This document shows positions 52,335 to 60,274 of a DNA stretch of 64,000 bases, piece by piece (within the stretch, counting starts at the first letter, position 1; every line of letters starts with the position of its first letter). The notes under the pieces are model-generated. The model did no database searches. It saw nothing but the letters and a program-made list of their open reading frames with translations, and was not told the origin of the DNA. Source of the stretch: Candidatus Melainabacteria bacterium (lineage in GTDB: Bacteria > Cyanobacteriota > Vampirovibrionia > Obscuribacterales > Obscuribacteraceae); NCBI GenBank assembly GCA_016699165.1, contig CP064963.1:248001-312000 (forward strand), written 5' to 3'. The translations under genes and the position numbers were made by a program.

Positions 52335-53037
52335 TTAGTTGAAGGTTCGTTATTCATAGAAACTTTTTCGAATTTGTAAGTTCCAGCAAAAGTGGTAGGA
52401 AGATTTTTTTGTATAAAACCCTTCAAACTTTCGAAAATGTCTTCTCCAAATTTTGGAATGTCATCTTTGAAAAGGTCTTTCAAATCTACTCTCTCAATGA
52501 TTATTTCTTTTATGATGTGGTCTTTGCCAGCGAATACAGTTATGTTTGCAACTGAATTTTTTAATTTTAGTTTGTTAAAGTGTTCACTTTCTTCCACTTC
52601 GAAATGAGCTTTCTGAGCGTCGAATCGATGTTTGGTCGCAGTGAAAAGATCTTCTTTTAGCAAAGGTGGAATTATTCGCGTCAGGAAAAAACTATTTAAA
52701 TCAGCCTTAAGTTCCAACTCATTGTTTTTTCCAACTGCCACAAGTCGTTTGACTGGTGCATATACATGGAGCAAGTTGGCGCAGTCACCAACTTGTAACT
52801 TGTATTTGTCAATTTTAGAACTTCTTGCTTTCCCTGGTTTTCGAACTCTAACTCCGTCCGCCTAGACCAGCTCATATTGAGCTTGTTGCTTGCGCGGGAA
52901 TATTTTGAAGCAAATTTCCCTGAAACTACAGCTTTCTGATTGGCAATTGAGAAAGTTAGATTGAATGATCCAGAGTCGGAGTATTCCTGCACCGCACCAT
53001 AAAGCTCTAAAATCTGGGACTTTATATCATTGTCCAT
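52331..53037 (-). pseudogene. Hypothetical beta-rich protein, frameshifted
   Basis: Two overlapping frames join into a 235-residue protein if one base is added to the T4 run 52813-52816, giving QEVLKIDKYKLQVGDCANLL across the break. The beta-rich first half (GSFNLTFSIANQKAVVSGKF, NMSWSRRTELEFENQGKQEV) and a helical second half recall LolA-like or DUF2092-type lipid-binding folds, but there is no signal peptide and the resemblance is weak. ATG 53037 overlaps the end of the preceding gene by 11 bases. Confidence 0.6.
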
Positions 53038-53440
53038 TAGTTGCCGGTAGTGCCTGCTTTGTTTCAGTGGTGGTGGTAGTTGTTGTCGTGTTGGTGTTAA
53101 CACTAGTGTTATTCACCGGTTGATAAACAGTCGGATTGTTATTGACTGGAACAGGAATGGTGCTGTTTGTATCAGCAGTATTGGTGTTAGAGGGAGCCGG
53201 TTGGACAGTTTGTGTTTCTACTTTTTTGGTTTCAACTGCAGTTGGCTTGTTCTCAATGGTCCTTGTTTCGACAACCGTAGTTGTGGAGCTGGAGACTTCT
53301 TTCTTCTCGTTCATTTTGTTAAACAGGAAAAGACCTCCCAAGGCAAGTAATATCACGACCACATAAGTTGTTGCTGTATCGCCTGAATGATCTTCTGTTT
53401 TTTGTTCTTCTAATTTTTGCTCTTCAGGGTTGTTGTTCAT
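53027..53440 (-). CDS. Single-pass membrane protein with Thr/Asn-rich tail
   Basis: 137 residues: acidic N-terminus, one membrane helix (TYVVVILLALGGLFLFNKM, ~25-43), then an ~95-residue low-complexity chain of Thr, Asn, Val and Pro including (T)8. Orientation probably tail outward. Similar in composition to the secreted protein at 32003. First gene of the minus-strand operon running to 49601. Confidence 0.65.
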   Translation of the reverse strand: MNNNPEEQKLEEQKTEDHSGDTATTYVVVILLALGGLFLFNKMNEKKEVSSSTTTVVETRTIENKPTAVETKKVETQTVQPAPSNTNTADTNSTIPVPVNNNPTVYQPVNNTSVNTNTTTTTTTTETKQALPATNGQ

Positions 53441-53485
53441 GCTGGGGCTCCACCTGTTGGATTACGTCAGCATTATTTTAGCCCA

Positions 53486-54370
53486 TTAAACCGAATCGAT
53501 AAACTTAAGAATTTTACTTTTCAACTCATTGGTTATCACGAACTCGTGCCCCTGCTTCGGGATGCGCTCGAATTGTTTGGGCTCATTTGCCGCCTTGTAT
53601 ATCTGTTCGCCATGGCCAACTGATATGGTCGTATCATCGACGCCATGCACAATCAAGATTGGCTTCTTGAAACGTTTGACATTGGCAATGTTATCGAAAT
53701 CATATTCGGCTAACAGGAAGTCAGGATATATATTCATAAAAGGGAAAATCTTTTTGGCTGATGCTTTGATCGATGTGTAAGGCGAAAACAAAATCAAACC
53801 TGCACAGGGCTTTTCTGATGCCACCAATGCCGCCGGTCCAGATCCAAGTGAAGAGCCGTAATGAATTATTTTGTTTGGATCAATCTTGAGTTTGTTCACC
53901 AGGCAATCGTATGCAGATCGTGCATCGTCAGCCATTCCCGCAATAGTTGGCGACCCCTCGCTTTTGCCAAATCCTGCATAGTCATAAATAAATCCGCCGT
54001 CGTTTTCTTGTAAAAGGAAACCGCATAATCCAATATGGTAATTGTTGTTCCCATACTGCCCGTGGTGCACCAAAATAACGTGATTATTTTTGGCGCTCGG
54101 AACATAAATGGCATGTAAAGTCTTGCCAGCCATGTTTTTGAAAAATACTTCCTCTGCGTGTCGACCAAACCACTCTGAGTGAAACTCGGTGGTTTTGACT
54201 GGCTTGAAGAGCACTTTGATGTTGTAGAAGTCACGATTGACTGCTGGCGCAAAAGTCAGATAAAGAATGGTGATAAAGCTAAGCAGCGCAAAGAAGGCAA
54301 GACGCAAATAGTACGTCCGTGTTTTGGCTTGCCAAAGAATGGTAGGAGTACTCGTAGACTCAGTTTTCAT
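53486..54370 (-). CDS. Membrane-anchored alpha/beta hydrolase, paralogue A (S33/BEM46-like)
   Basis: 294 residues. N-terminal membrane helix (~22-45), then a hydrolase fold: oxyanion LVHHGQYGNN, DYAGFGKSEGSPT, nucleophile Ser in YGSSLGSGPAAL, acid in VHGVDDTTIS and His in KQGHEF. Resembles BEM46/ABHD13-type serine hydrolases facing outside. Clearly paralogous along its whole length to the gene at 55949, the pair flanking the autotransporter. A palindrome shared with that paralogue lies 45 bases upstream of its start. Confidence 0.85.
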   Translation of the reverse strand: MKTESTSTPTILWQAKTRTYYLRLAFFALLSFITILYLTFAPAVNRDFYNIKVLFKPVKTTEFHSEWFGRHAEEVFFKNMAGKTLHAIYVPSAKNNHVILVHHGQYGNNNYHIGLCGFLLQENDGGFIYDYAGFGKSEGSPTIAGMADDARSAYDCLVNKLKIDPNKIIHYGSSLGSGPAALVASEKPCAGLILFSPYTSIKASAKKIFPFMNIYPDFLLAEYDFDNIANVKRFKKPILIVHGVDDTTISVGHGEQIYKAANEPKQFERIPKQGHEFVITNELKSKILKFIDSV

Positions 54371-54414
54371 TCAGTGATCTTATCGATGTGGATCAATTTT
54401 ATCTAGTCATAAGC

Positions 54415-54434
54415 AAACAGTTAATTAAGTGTTT
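54415..54434. promoter_or_regulatory. Shared palindromic site, copy A
   Basis: AAACAGTTAATTAAGTGTTT: arms AAACA/TGTTT around TTAATTAA with one G/G mismatch pair. It lies 45 bases before the hydrolase A start and 66 before the divergent autotransporter start. On the minus strand the inner TTAACT has TAAAAT 17 bases downstream, so the palindrome may overlap a -35. Confidence 0.6.
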
Positions 54435-54499
54435 TAAGCAGATATGTTTAAACTGACACTTATAACTAGCTATTAGATAGTACACCCGAGGGCTTATAG

Positions 54500-55948
54500 A
54501 TGCGCAAAAAATATGGCGTAATGGCAGCAATGACTTGCACAATAACATTGTTGAATTCGATTCCGCCCGCTTTTGCAGAGACATTATTAGGAGATGGATC
54601 TGGTGGCACAAGTCTTCAAGGACCAGCAGGCTTTGGCACAGCAGGTGGAATAGGCGCCACTGCAATTGGTACCGGAACTGCAGCAGGCGGATTAGGGGCT
54701 ACAGCAGTTGGTAACGGTAACGTCGCTGGTGGCATTGGTGCGACCTCAATGGGTAATGGCAACGCGGCTGGTGGCATTGGTGCCACCGCAGTTGGTAACG
54801 GAAACGCAGCCGGCGGACTAAACGCAACCGCAATGGGCAATGGCAACGCAGCCGGAGTATCGGCAAATGTCACTGCGGTTGGTTCGGGTAATACAGTGTC
54901 GAACGATCGCGCAGCCGCATACGGCTCCGGTAACAACGCATCTGGAGCTAATAGCACCGCGATTGGTGCGCTCAACCAGTCCACTGGCACGGGCAGCACT
55001 GCTATTGGTACTAACAACACAGCGTCTGGTTTAAGCAGTGTGGCAATCGGTTCGGGTTCGCAAGCTACAGGCGATAATTCATTTGCCGGAGGTAGCAATG
55101 CCTCGGCTGGTCTTAATGCCACAGCTCTTGGAAATGGCGCACAAGCGACTGGAAATAATTCTACTGCAATAGGTGCCGGAACAAATGCCGGACTAAACGG
55201 ATCTGCTTTTGGATTGAATGCCACTGTTCAACAATTTGGATCTGCTTTTGGTAATGGGTCGAGTGCTGCGGCAAACGGATCGGCATTTGGCAATGGAGCT
55301 ACAAGTGGTGCCCTGGGTACTGCAATAGGCAATAACGCTAATGCTACTGCAAATGGTGTAGCACTGGGTGAGGGCTCGACCGCTGCTGCAAACAGCGCTG
55401 CCATCGGTCCTGGCTCAGTAGCAGCCGCAAACACAGTCTCGGTAGGTACCGCAGGCGGTGAGCGACGCATTACAAACGTGGCTGCAGGTGTCGCCCCTAC
55501 AGATGGTGTCAACGTGAGCCAGTTAACCGGAACAGTTACTAATATATTTAATAACAACCAGCAAATATTAACTAACGCAAATAACTACTCAGACAATTTA
55601 TTTCAACAAGCCAATGCCTATACAGACCAACGAGTCAATCAATCGCTCAATTACACAAATGCGGTAGGCAGAAATCTTCAACGCGACATCAACAATGTGC
55701 AAAAAGGTGCAAATCAGGGCGTCGCCGCAGCAGTCGCCATGCTCACAACCATTCGTATACCCGACCCAGGCAAATCGACTGTAAACATTGGCGGTGGTTA
55801 CTACGGTGGACAAGCCGCAGCCGCGTTTTCGATGGCGCACAGATCGCGTGGGGGCAAAATTCAAGCTGTCATGGCAATCGGCGTGCCAGTTAGCATAACT
55901 AGCGGACAAAATGTTGCTGCTGGTGGCGCGATAGGTTGGCAGTTCTAA
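54500..55948 (+). CDS. Trimeric autotransporter adhesin (YadA-like, type Vc)
   Basis: 482 residues. Signal peptide ends AFAE. Residues ~40-320 are head repeats of ~14-16 residues built on A-x-G-N-G-N-A-A-G-G-(I/L)-G-A-T-A, the YadA left-handed beta-roll type. A neck follows (RRITNVAAGVAPTDGVNVSQ), then a short coiled-coil stalk, and the C-terminal ~80 residues form the four-strand anchor ending IGWQF with a terminal Phe. Trimers secrete themselves through the outer membrane and bind surfaces, proving a diderm envelope. GAGGG lies 7 bases before the ATG. Flanked by two paralogous hydrolases. Confidence 0.93.
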   Translation: MRKKYGVMAAMTCTITLLNSIPPAFAETLLGDGSGGTSLQGPAGFGTAGGIGATAIGTGTAAGGLGATAVGNGNVAGGIGATSMGNGNAAGGIGATAVGNGNAAGGLNATAMGNGNAAGVSANVTAVGSGNTVSNDRAAAYGSGNNASGANSTAIGALNQSTGTGSTAIGTNNTASGLSSVAIGSGSQATGDNSFAGGSNASAGLNATALGNGAQATGNNSTAIGAGTNAGLNGSAFGLNATVQQFGSAFGNGSSAAANGSAFGNGATSGALGTAIGNNANATANGVALGEGSTAAANSAAIGPGSVAAANTVSVGTAGGERRITNVAAGVAPTDGVNVSQLTGTVTNIFNNNQQILTNANNYSDNLFQQANAYTDQRVNQSLNYTNAVGRNLQRDINNVQKGANQGVAAAVAMLTTIRIPDPGKSTVNIGGGYYGGQAAAAFSMAHRSRGGKIQAVMAIGVPVSITSGQNVAAGGAIGWQF

Positions 55949-56836
55949 CTATCTGAGATTGCGAACAAATCGATGCAGATCAGTCAGCAGATCATCCGAA
56001 AGATACAAGCCATGCCCCTGCCCTTCGAGTCGGTGAAATGTTTTTGGCTCGTGCGCAGCTTTAAAAATTTGATCTGCTTGCCTCACGGGTATAGCAGCGT
56101 CTTCCACTCCATGCACTATAAATAGTGGCGCTTTGAGTCGTTTCACATTTGCAACTGTGTCAAAATCATAGCTGGTCAATAAAAAGTCAGGATAGATATT
56201 TAAGAAGGGATGTACACTTCGAGATGCCTCCTTCAAAGAAGTGTATGGCGAGAAAAGAATTAAGCCACCACAAGGTTTTTCAGAGGCAATTAGAGTGGCT
56301 GGCCCAGTGCCTAGTGAAACTCCGTAATGGACAATTGTTTTAGGATCAATTTTGAGTTTAGTTACTAGACAATCATAAGCCGCACGCGCATCGTCAGCCA
56401 TTCCTTCAATAGTAGGCGACCCTTCACTCTTGCCGAAGCCTGCGTAGTCGTAAATAAAAAGTCCATCTTGAGGCTGCAATAAAAACTTGTGATTAGTCAA
56501 ATGAAAGGCAGTGTTTCCGTACTGCCCGTGGTGCATTAACACTACGCGATCATTTTTTTCGCTCGGCAAGTAAATGCCTTGAAGGCGATTGCCTTTTTTA
56601 TTTGTGAAAAAAACTTCCTGCGCTTCGCGATCGTGCCACCATTTATTGAATTTATCGTATTTAACTGGTATGAACAGCAAATTGGCGTTATAAAATTCGC
56701 TGCTAATTGCCGGTGCTAGCAACAGATAGAGAAAAATCAAAGTCAAGCTTGCCAGTAACACAAAGAACCGGCCCAATCGAAATCGCGATGATTTCTTCGC
56801 AATAGCAATATCTGGTTGTGTTTGCGCTTTCAGCAT
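55949..56836 (-). CDS. Membrane-anchored alpha/beta hydrolase, paralogue B
   Basis: 295 residues with the same plan as the gene at 53486: membrane helix (~26-46), LMHHGQYGNT, DYAGFGKSEGSPT, nucleophile in YGVSLGTGPATL (SSLGS changed to VSLGT), acid in VHGVEDAAIP, His in EGQGHGL. Its stop abuts that of the autotransporter. The same palindrome lies 47 bases before its start. Substrate unknown; co-duplication with the adhesin locus suggests a surface-related role. Confidence 0.85.
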   Translation of the reverse strand: MLKAQTQPDIAIAKKSSRFRLGRFFVLLASLTLIFLYLLLAPAISSEFYNANLLFIPVKYDKFNKWWHDREAQEVFFTNKKGNRLQGIYLPSEKNDRVVLMHHGQYGNTAFHLTNHKFLLQPQDGLFIYDYAGFGKSEGSPTIEGMADDARAAYDCLVTKLKIDPKTIVHYGVSLGTGPATLIASEKPCGGLILFSPYTSLKEASRSVHPFLNIYPDFLLTSYDFDTVANVKRLKAPLFIVHGVEDAAIPVRQADQIFKAAHEPKTFHRLEGQGHGLYLSDDLLTDLHRFVRNLR

Positions 56837-56882
56837 ACTTTCAAATGCTAGCAGCCACTATCTATATTCTTCAGCTCCAGAC

Positions 56883-56902
56883 AAACAGTTAATTAAGTGT
56901 TT
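56883..56902. promoter_or_regulatory. Shared palindromic site, copy B
   Basis: Identical 20 bases to copy A (AAACAGTTAATTAAGTGTTT). Here the arms extend to ACAAACA/TGTTTGT. It lies 47 bases before the hydrolase B start. Flanking sequence otherwise differs from copy A, so the identity stands out against the diverged surroundings. Confidence 0.6.
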
Positions 56903-57067
56903 GTTCAGGCGCCAGTTTGGCTACTGGGGCTAATCACCCTTAAGTGTGGTCACATAAATCACCCTTGAAACCGCCTCAAAGGAGGATTCAATTGGCGCTC
57001 AATTCACTCAAGATAGTAGGGTCGAAGCAATTGCGCAGGAGCAATTCTAGTGGAGGATAAACAAATC

Positions 57068-57253
57068 ATGACACTTGCAGAAATGAACCAAATGGCAGGT
57101 TTGAGCGGAAACTTAGTACAAGAGATGCATTTCTTGATGCGCACAAAGCGATCTACAGAGTTCCTTCGAATGGAAGCATTCAATAGAAAGCTGGCATTGT
57201 GCGATGATCAAAATGTCAGATGCGAATGCAAAAAATGTGTTCAATCGGCATAA
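57068..57253 (+). CDS. Small protein with Cys-rich tail
   Basis: 61 residues from ATG 57068, with GGAGG about 11 bases upstream (GTG 57050 is in frame but overlaps that site). Helical N-terminal part (TLAEMNQMAGLSGNLVQEMH), then CDDQNVRCECKKC near the end: four Cys that could bind a metal. No family recognised. Confidence 0.5.
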   Translation: MTLAEMNQMAGLSGNLVQEMHFLMRTKRSTEFLRMEAFNRKLALCDDQNVRCECKKCVQSA

Positions 57254-57267
57254 ATATTCTTGGCTGG

Positions 57268-57721
57268 CTAAACTTTCAAAATGCCGCGAAAGCCGCGCAC
57301 GGCATAATAAGACGAAGCGCCGTTATGATAAACAAACACATTGTCATAACGTCTGTCACAAAAAAGCGCACCACCTAATTTTCGAATAGCCTCGGGTGTC
57401 TGAACCCAACTAGACGTTTTTAAATCAAATTTTCCTAGCTTTTGCAAATCGCGATACTGATCTTCGGAAAGTATCTCGACGCCCATAGCTTCTGCCATCT
57501 CAACCGCACTTCCATCTGGTTTATGCTCTTTGCGTGCATCTAGAGCCTCTTTGTCAAAGCAGAGACTGCGACGATCTTTAGGCGTTTCAGCAGAACAATC
57601 TGCAAAAAGAAACTCACCAGATTTCTTGTCCTGTCCGATGACATCGGGCTCTCCGCCAGTTCGCTCCATTTCGCTTAGTGACCATATCAGGCGAAAGGTT
57701 TGTTTTAGCAGTCTTTTTCAT
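57268..57721 (-). pseudogene. DUF4256 protein, N-terminally truncated
   Basis: The 133 residues from ATG 57669 match the core and end of DUF4256: TGGEPDVIGQDKKSGEFLF, RRSLCFDKEALDARKEHKP, KTSSWVQTPEAIRKLGGALF and DNVFVYHNGASSYYA. Upstream in frame, LIWSLSEMERTGG continues the family pattern, and one base fewer in the T5 run 57714-57718 would connect it to ATG 57721 (150 residues). That is still shorter than the usual ~185, so about 40 N-terminal residues seem lost. No ribosome site. Function of the family unknown. Confidence 0.7.
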
Positions 57722-57812
57722 GCGCACATTGTACGAAGAGGCACAGGGTTGTTCAAGCGGAGGTTGACAATACCTTAGAATAGCGACTTGCTCATCTTCC
57801 GGCGGTTTCAAA

Positions 57813-58583
57813 ATGACTGTAGCTATCATCATTATTTCTGTTCTTGTGGTGCTCGCCATCGCCGGACAGCTGCTTACTCACAAGGTTGTTACCACAGACA
57901 AACTGGAATTGAGCCAGGGCATGATTGAAGCAATGGTTGGCGTTGTGGGGACGCTGTTCTCGCTTCTTTTGGGATTGCTTGTTGCCAATGCCATCGAGAA
58001 TTATCACGAAATCAGTGTCCAGGTCTCAGCTGAAGCTAATTCGCTAGCAAATATTTATAGACTATCGGAGGGCTTGCCTAGCGATCAACGCCTCAAGCTC
58101 CGCGACTTGTGCGCAGATTACAATCATTGCGTAATCAACACAGAGTGGCCGCTCATGGGTAGCAAGATGGAGATGGCGCCTCATTGTTGGAAGGTTTATG
58201 GCAATATGTGGTCGGCATGCGTCAATCTTAAGCCCGCGACTGAACAAGAATCGAACTTACAGGCGTCGATGCTCGATTCGGCAAAAATTTTAGGAGAAAC
58301 GAGACGCGCTCGCAGTGTCGTTTGTCAGGCAGAAATTTCGCCCATTTTGTGGACCGCTATTTTCTTTGGCTCTATCATAACCATTGTGTTTACCTACTTC
58401 TTCACCTCGAAGATGGGCGGATGGCACACTATGCTTACCGCACTTATTGCAATAAGTTTGGGATTGAACATTTGGCTTCTAGCCGCTTACAGTCTACCTT
58501 TCAGTAGTGAACTGAAAATCAAGCCGGTGATTTTCCAGGTACTTGAAGATCAAGTGTTTCAAAAGAAAACTGAAACAAAGTAA
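57813..58583 (+). CDS. DUF4239 membrane protein
   Basis: 256 residues: helices near residues 3-22, 40-62, 178-200 and 208-228, with the conserved LFSLLLGLLVANAIENYHEI, then VSAEANSLANIYRLSEGLP, of DUF4239, and a C-terminal helix pair. These are distant bestrophin-like or chemotaxis-adaptor-like membrane proteins without a proven role. Single gene. Confidence 0.8.
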   Translation: MTVAIIIISVLVVLAIAGQLLTHKVVTTDKLELSQGMIEAMVGVVGTLFSLLLGLLVANAIENYHEISVQVSAEANSLANIYRLSEGLPSDQRLKLRDLCADYNHCVINTEWPLMGSKMEMAPHCWKVYGNMWSACVNLKPATEQESNLQASMLDSAKILGETRRARSVVCQAEISPILWTAIFFGSIITIVFTYFFTSKMGGWHTMLTALIAISLGLNIWLLAAYSLPFSSELKIKPVIFQVLEDQVFQKKTETK

Positions 58584-58643
58584 TTAATATCGTTTGAATT
58601 AGTGTTGTTCACGGTTTTGTACGTTTAATATCTGTCATATCGT

Positions 58644-58665
58644 CATATGGTAAGATTACCATATG
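58644..58665. promoter_or_regulatory. Perfect inverted repeat over SulP start codon
   Basis: CATATGGTAA (58644-58653), two bases, TTACCATATG (58656-58665); the last three bases are the SulP start codon. As DNA it could be an operator; as RNA a hairpin that hides the start. A possible -10 (TAATAT) lies at 58626-58631. Confidence 0.6.
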
Positions 58666-60249
58666 AAAGAAAATACCTTCGTTTGCCGGCTCCGTGAGCT
58701 AAGAACTAACGTCTTGGCAGATGTCCTGGGAGGCATCATGACTACCGTCGTGGCTCTTCCAGTAGCGATGGCTTTTGGAGTCGCTTCGGGACTTGGTGCT
58801 GCAGCAGGTCTCTATGGAGCGATGGCGTGCGGGTTGCTTGCAGGTGTGTTTGGAGGCACGCGTGGACAACAGTCCGGTCCTACAGGACCCATAGCCGTTG
58901 TTGTCGCAGCTCTGGTGGCGGCAAATACGGACAAGCTCAGCGTTGTCTTTGCGGCAACCATTTTAGCTGGTGCTCTTCAAATTGTTTTTGGACGACTGAA
59001 GTGGGGTGACTGGATCAAGCTAGTACCATATCCGGTGATTTCAGGCTTCATGACTGGTATCGCATTGATAATTATAATCATTCATGTCAACCCATTTTTT
59101 GGAGTAGCAGGTAGCAAGCAAATTTTAACCAGTTTGCAGAGTTATGCAAAAATCCCAGGCGCTTACAATTTAGCGGCTCTGTCAATTGGATGCGGTACCA
59201 TTGCGATGATTTATGCACTAAAAGCAATTTCAAAAAAAATTCCAGCCTCGCTTGTGGCTTTGGTGGCAGCTACTCTGGCATGTTCGATTTTAAAGTTGGA
59301 CGTGCCGAAAATTGGTCAAATTCCATCACAATTGCCAACTTTAAATCTTCCTCCAATTGCAATTGAGGACGTGTCAATAGTCATAAGTGGCGCTTTGACA
59401 ATAGCCGTATTAGGTTCAATTGATTCATTGCTTACGTCGTTAATTGCCGAGAAGATGCTTAGAACAAGGCACGATAGTAATCAGGAATTAGTTGGGCAAG
59501 GCATGGGGAATATGCTTGCTGGACTTCTGGGTGGGCTACCAGGAGCCGGCTCAACCACTCGCACACTGGCTAATATTGACGCTGGAGGTCGCACCGCTCT
59601 TAGTGCCATAGTTTATTCGTTTCTAGTACTATTGGTAATTACTACATTAGGATCTTTGGCGGCACAAATTCCGCTTGCATCGCTTGCAGCTATACTTATT
59701 ATATTAGGAATAGGTATTGTAGATTGGCGCATGATGGGGCATTTGAAACGCGCGCCTCGCGCCGATGTAATTGTTATGTGCGTGGTGCTTGCAATGACCG
59801 TCTTTTTTGATTTGATTTCTGCGGTGGTCGTTGGCACCTTACTTGCTTGTTTCTTACATATTAAGAAGTTGTCTGATTCCAAACTTTCGCTACATGGGCA
59901 TGTCGAGGAAGGTGTCGACGTTTATTCATTTCACGGACCTGTGATTTTTGCTGAGGTAAACACTCTCAATGATGCACAGGACAATTTCAATCAGGCGCAG
60001 CAAATTGTTTTCGATTTCGAAAAAGCTGCGTTCGTTGATCAAAGCAGTGCTTACTACTTAAACGATTTGATACAGCAGTTAAAGGATATGAACAAAACTG
60101 TTCAGGTAATAGAGATTAGTCCATTGGTGCGCAAAGAATTAGAATCAATGCATTGCGATGTCATTTTGCAGTCGGAAATCGTGCAAAATGATCATGCATA
60201 TGACAAAGTCTCGGCCTTTATGCTTCAACTAAACGAACGAAGCGTTTAG
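58663..60249 (+). CDS. SulP-family anion transporter with STAS domain
   Basis: 528 residues: ten to fourteen membrane helices with SulP landmarks (GVASGLGAAAGLYGAMACGL, QQSGPTGPIAVVVAAL, GIIMT-type IMTTVVALPVAMAFG, GMGNMLAGLLGGLPGAGSTTRT), and a C-terminal STAS domain (~415-528, VYSFHGPVIFAEVN, QIVFDFEKAAFVDQSSAYYL). Transports sulfate, bicarbonate or other anions. No strong ribosome site precedes ATG 58663; the start sits inside a palindrome. Confidence 0.93.
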   Translation: MKENTFVCRLRELRTNVLADVLGGIMTTVVALPVAMAFGVASGLGAAAGLYGAMACGLLAGVFGGTRGQQSGPTGPIAVVVAALVAANTDKLSVVFAATILAGALQIVFGRLKWGDWIKLVPYPVISGFMTGIALIIIIIHVNPFFGVAGSKQILTSLQSYAKIPGAYNLAALSIGCGTIAMIYALKAISKKIPASLVALVAATLACSILKLDVPKIGQIPSQLPTLNLPPIAIEDVSIVISGALTIAVLGSIDSLLTSLIAEKMLRTRHDSNQELVGQGMGNMLAGLLGGLPGAGSTTRTLANIDAGGRTALSAIVYSFLVLLVITTLGSLAAQIPLASLAAILIILGIGIVDWRMMGHLKRAPRADVIVMCVVLAMTVFFDLISAVVVGTLLACFLHIKKLSDSKLSLHGHVEEGVDVYSFHGPVIFAEVNTLNDAQDNFNQAQQIVFDFEKAAFVDQSSAYYLNDLIQQLKDMNKTVQVIEISPLVRKELESMHCDVILQSEIVQNDHAYDKVSAFMLQLNERSV

Positions 60250-60255
60250 TTGAAG
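60223..60255 (+). terminator. 13-bp perfect stem-loop spanning SulP stop
   Basis: CTTCAACTAAACG (60223-60235), 7-base loop, CGTTTAGTTGAAG (60243-60255); the stop TAG is at 60247-60249. No T tract follows, so it is a stabilising hairpin or bidirectional roadblock rather than a classical intrinsic terminator. Confidence 0.6.
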
Positions 60256-60274
60256 CGATTCTTCCATCCTGTCC

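Noticed and set aside
54616..55557. Pro/Ala-rich minus-strand ORFs opposite the autotransporter
   Set aside because: Translation of the opposite strand of the Gly/Asn/Ala head repeats; no start signal and the plus-strand gene is unambiguous.
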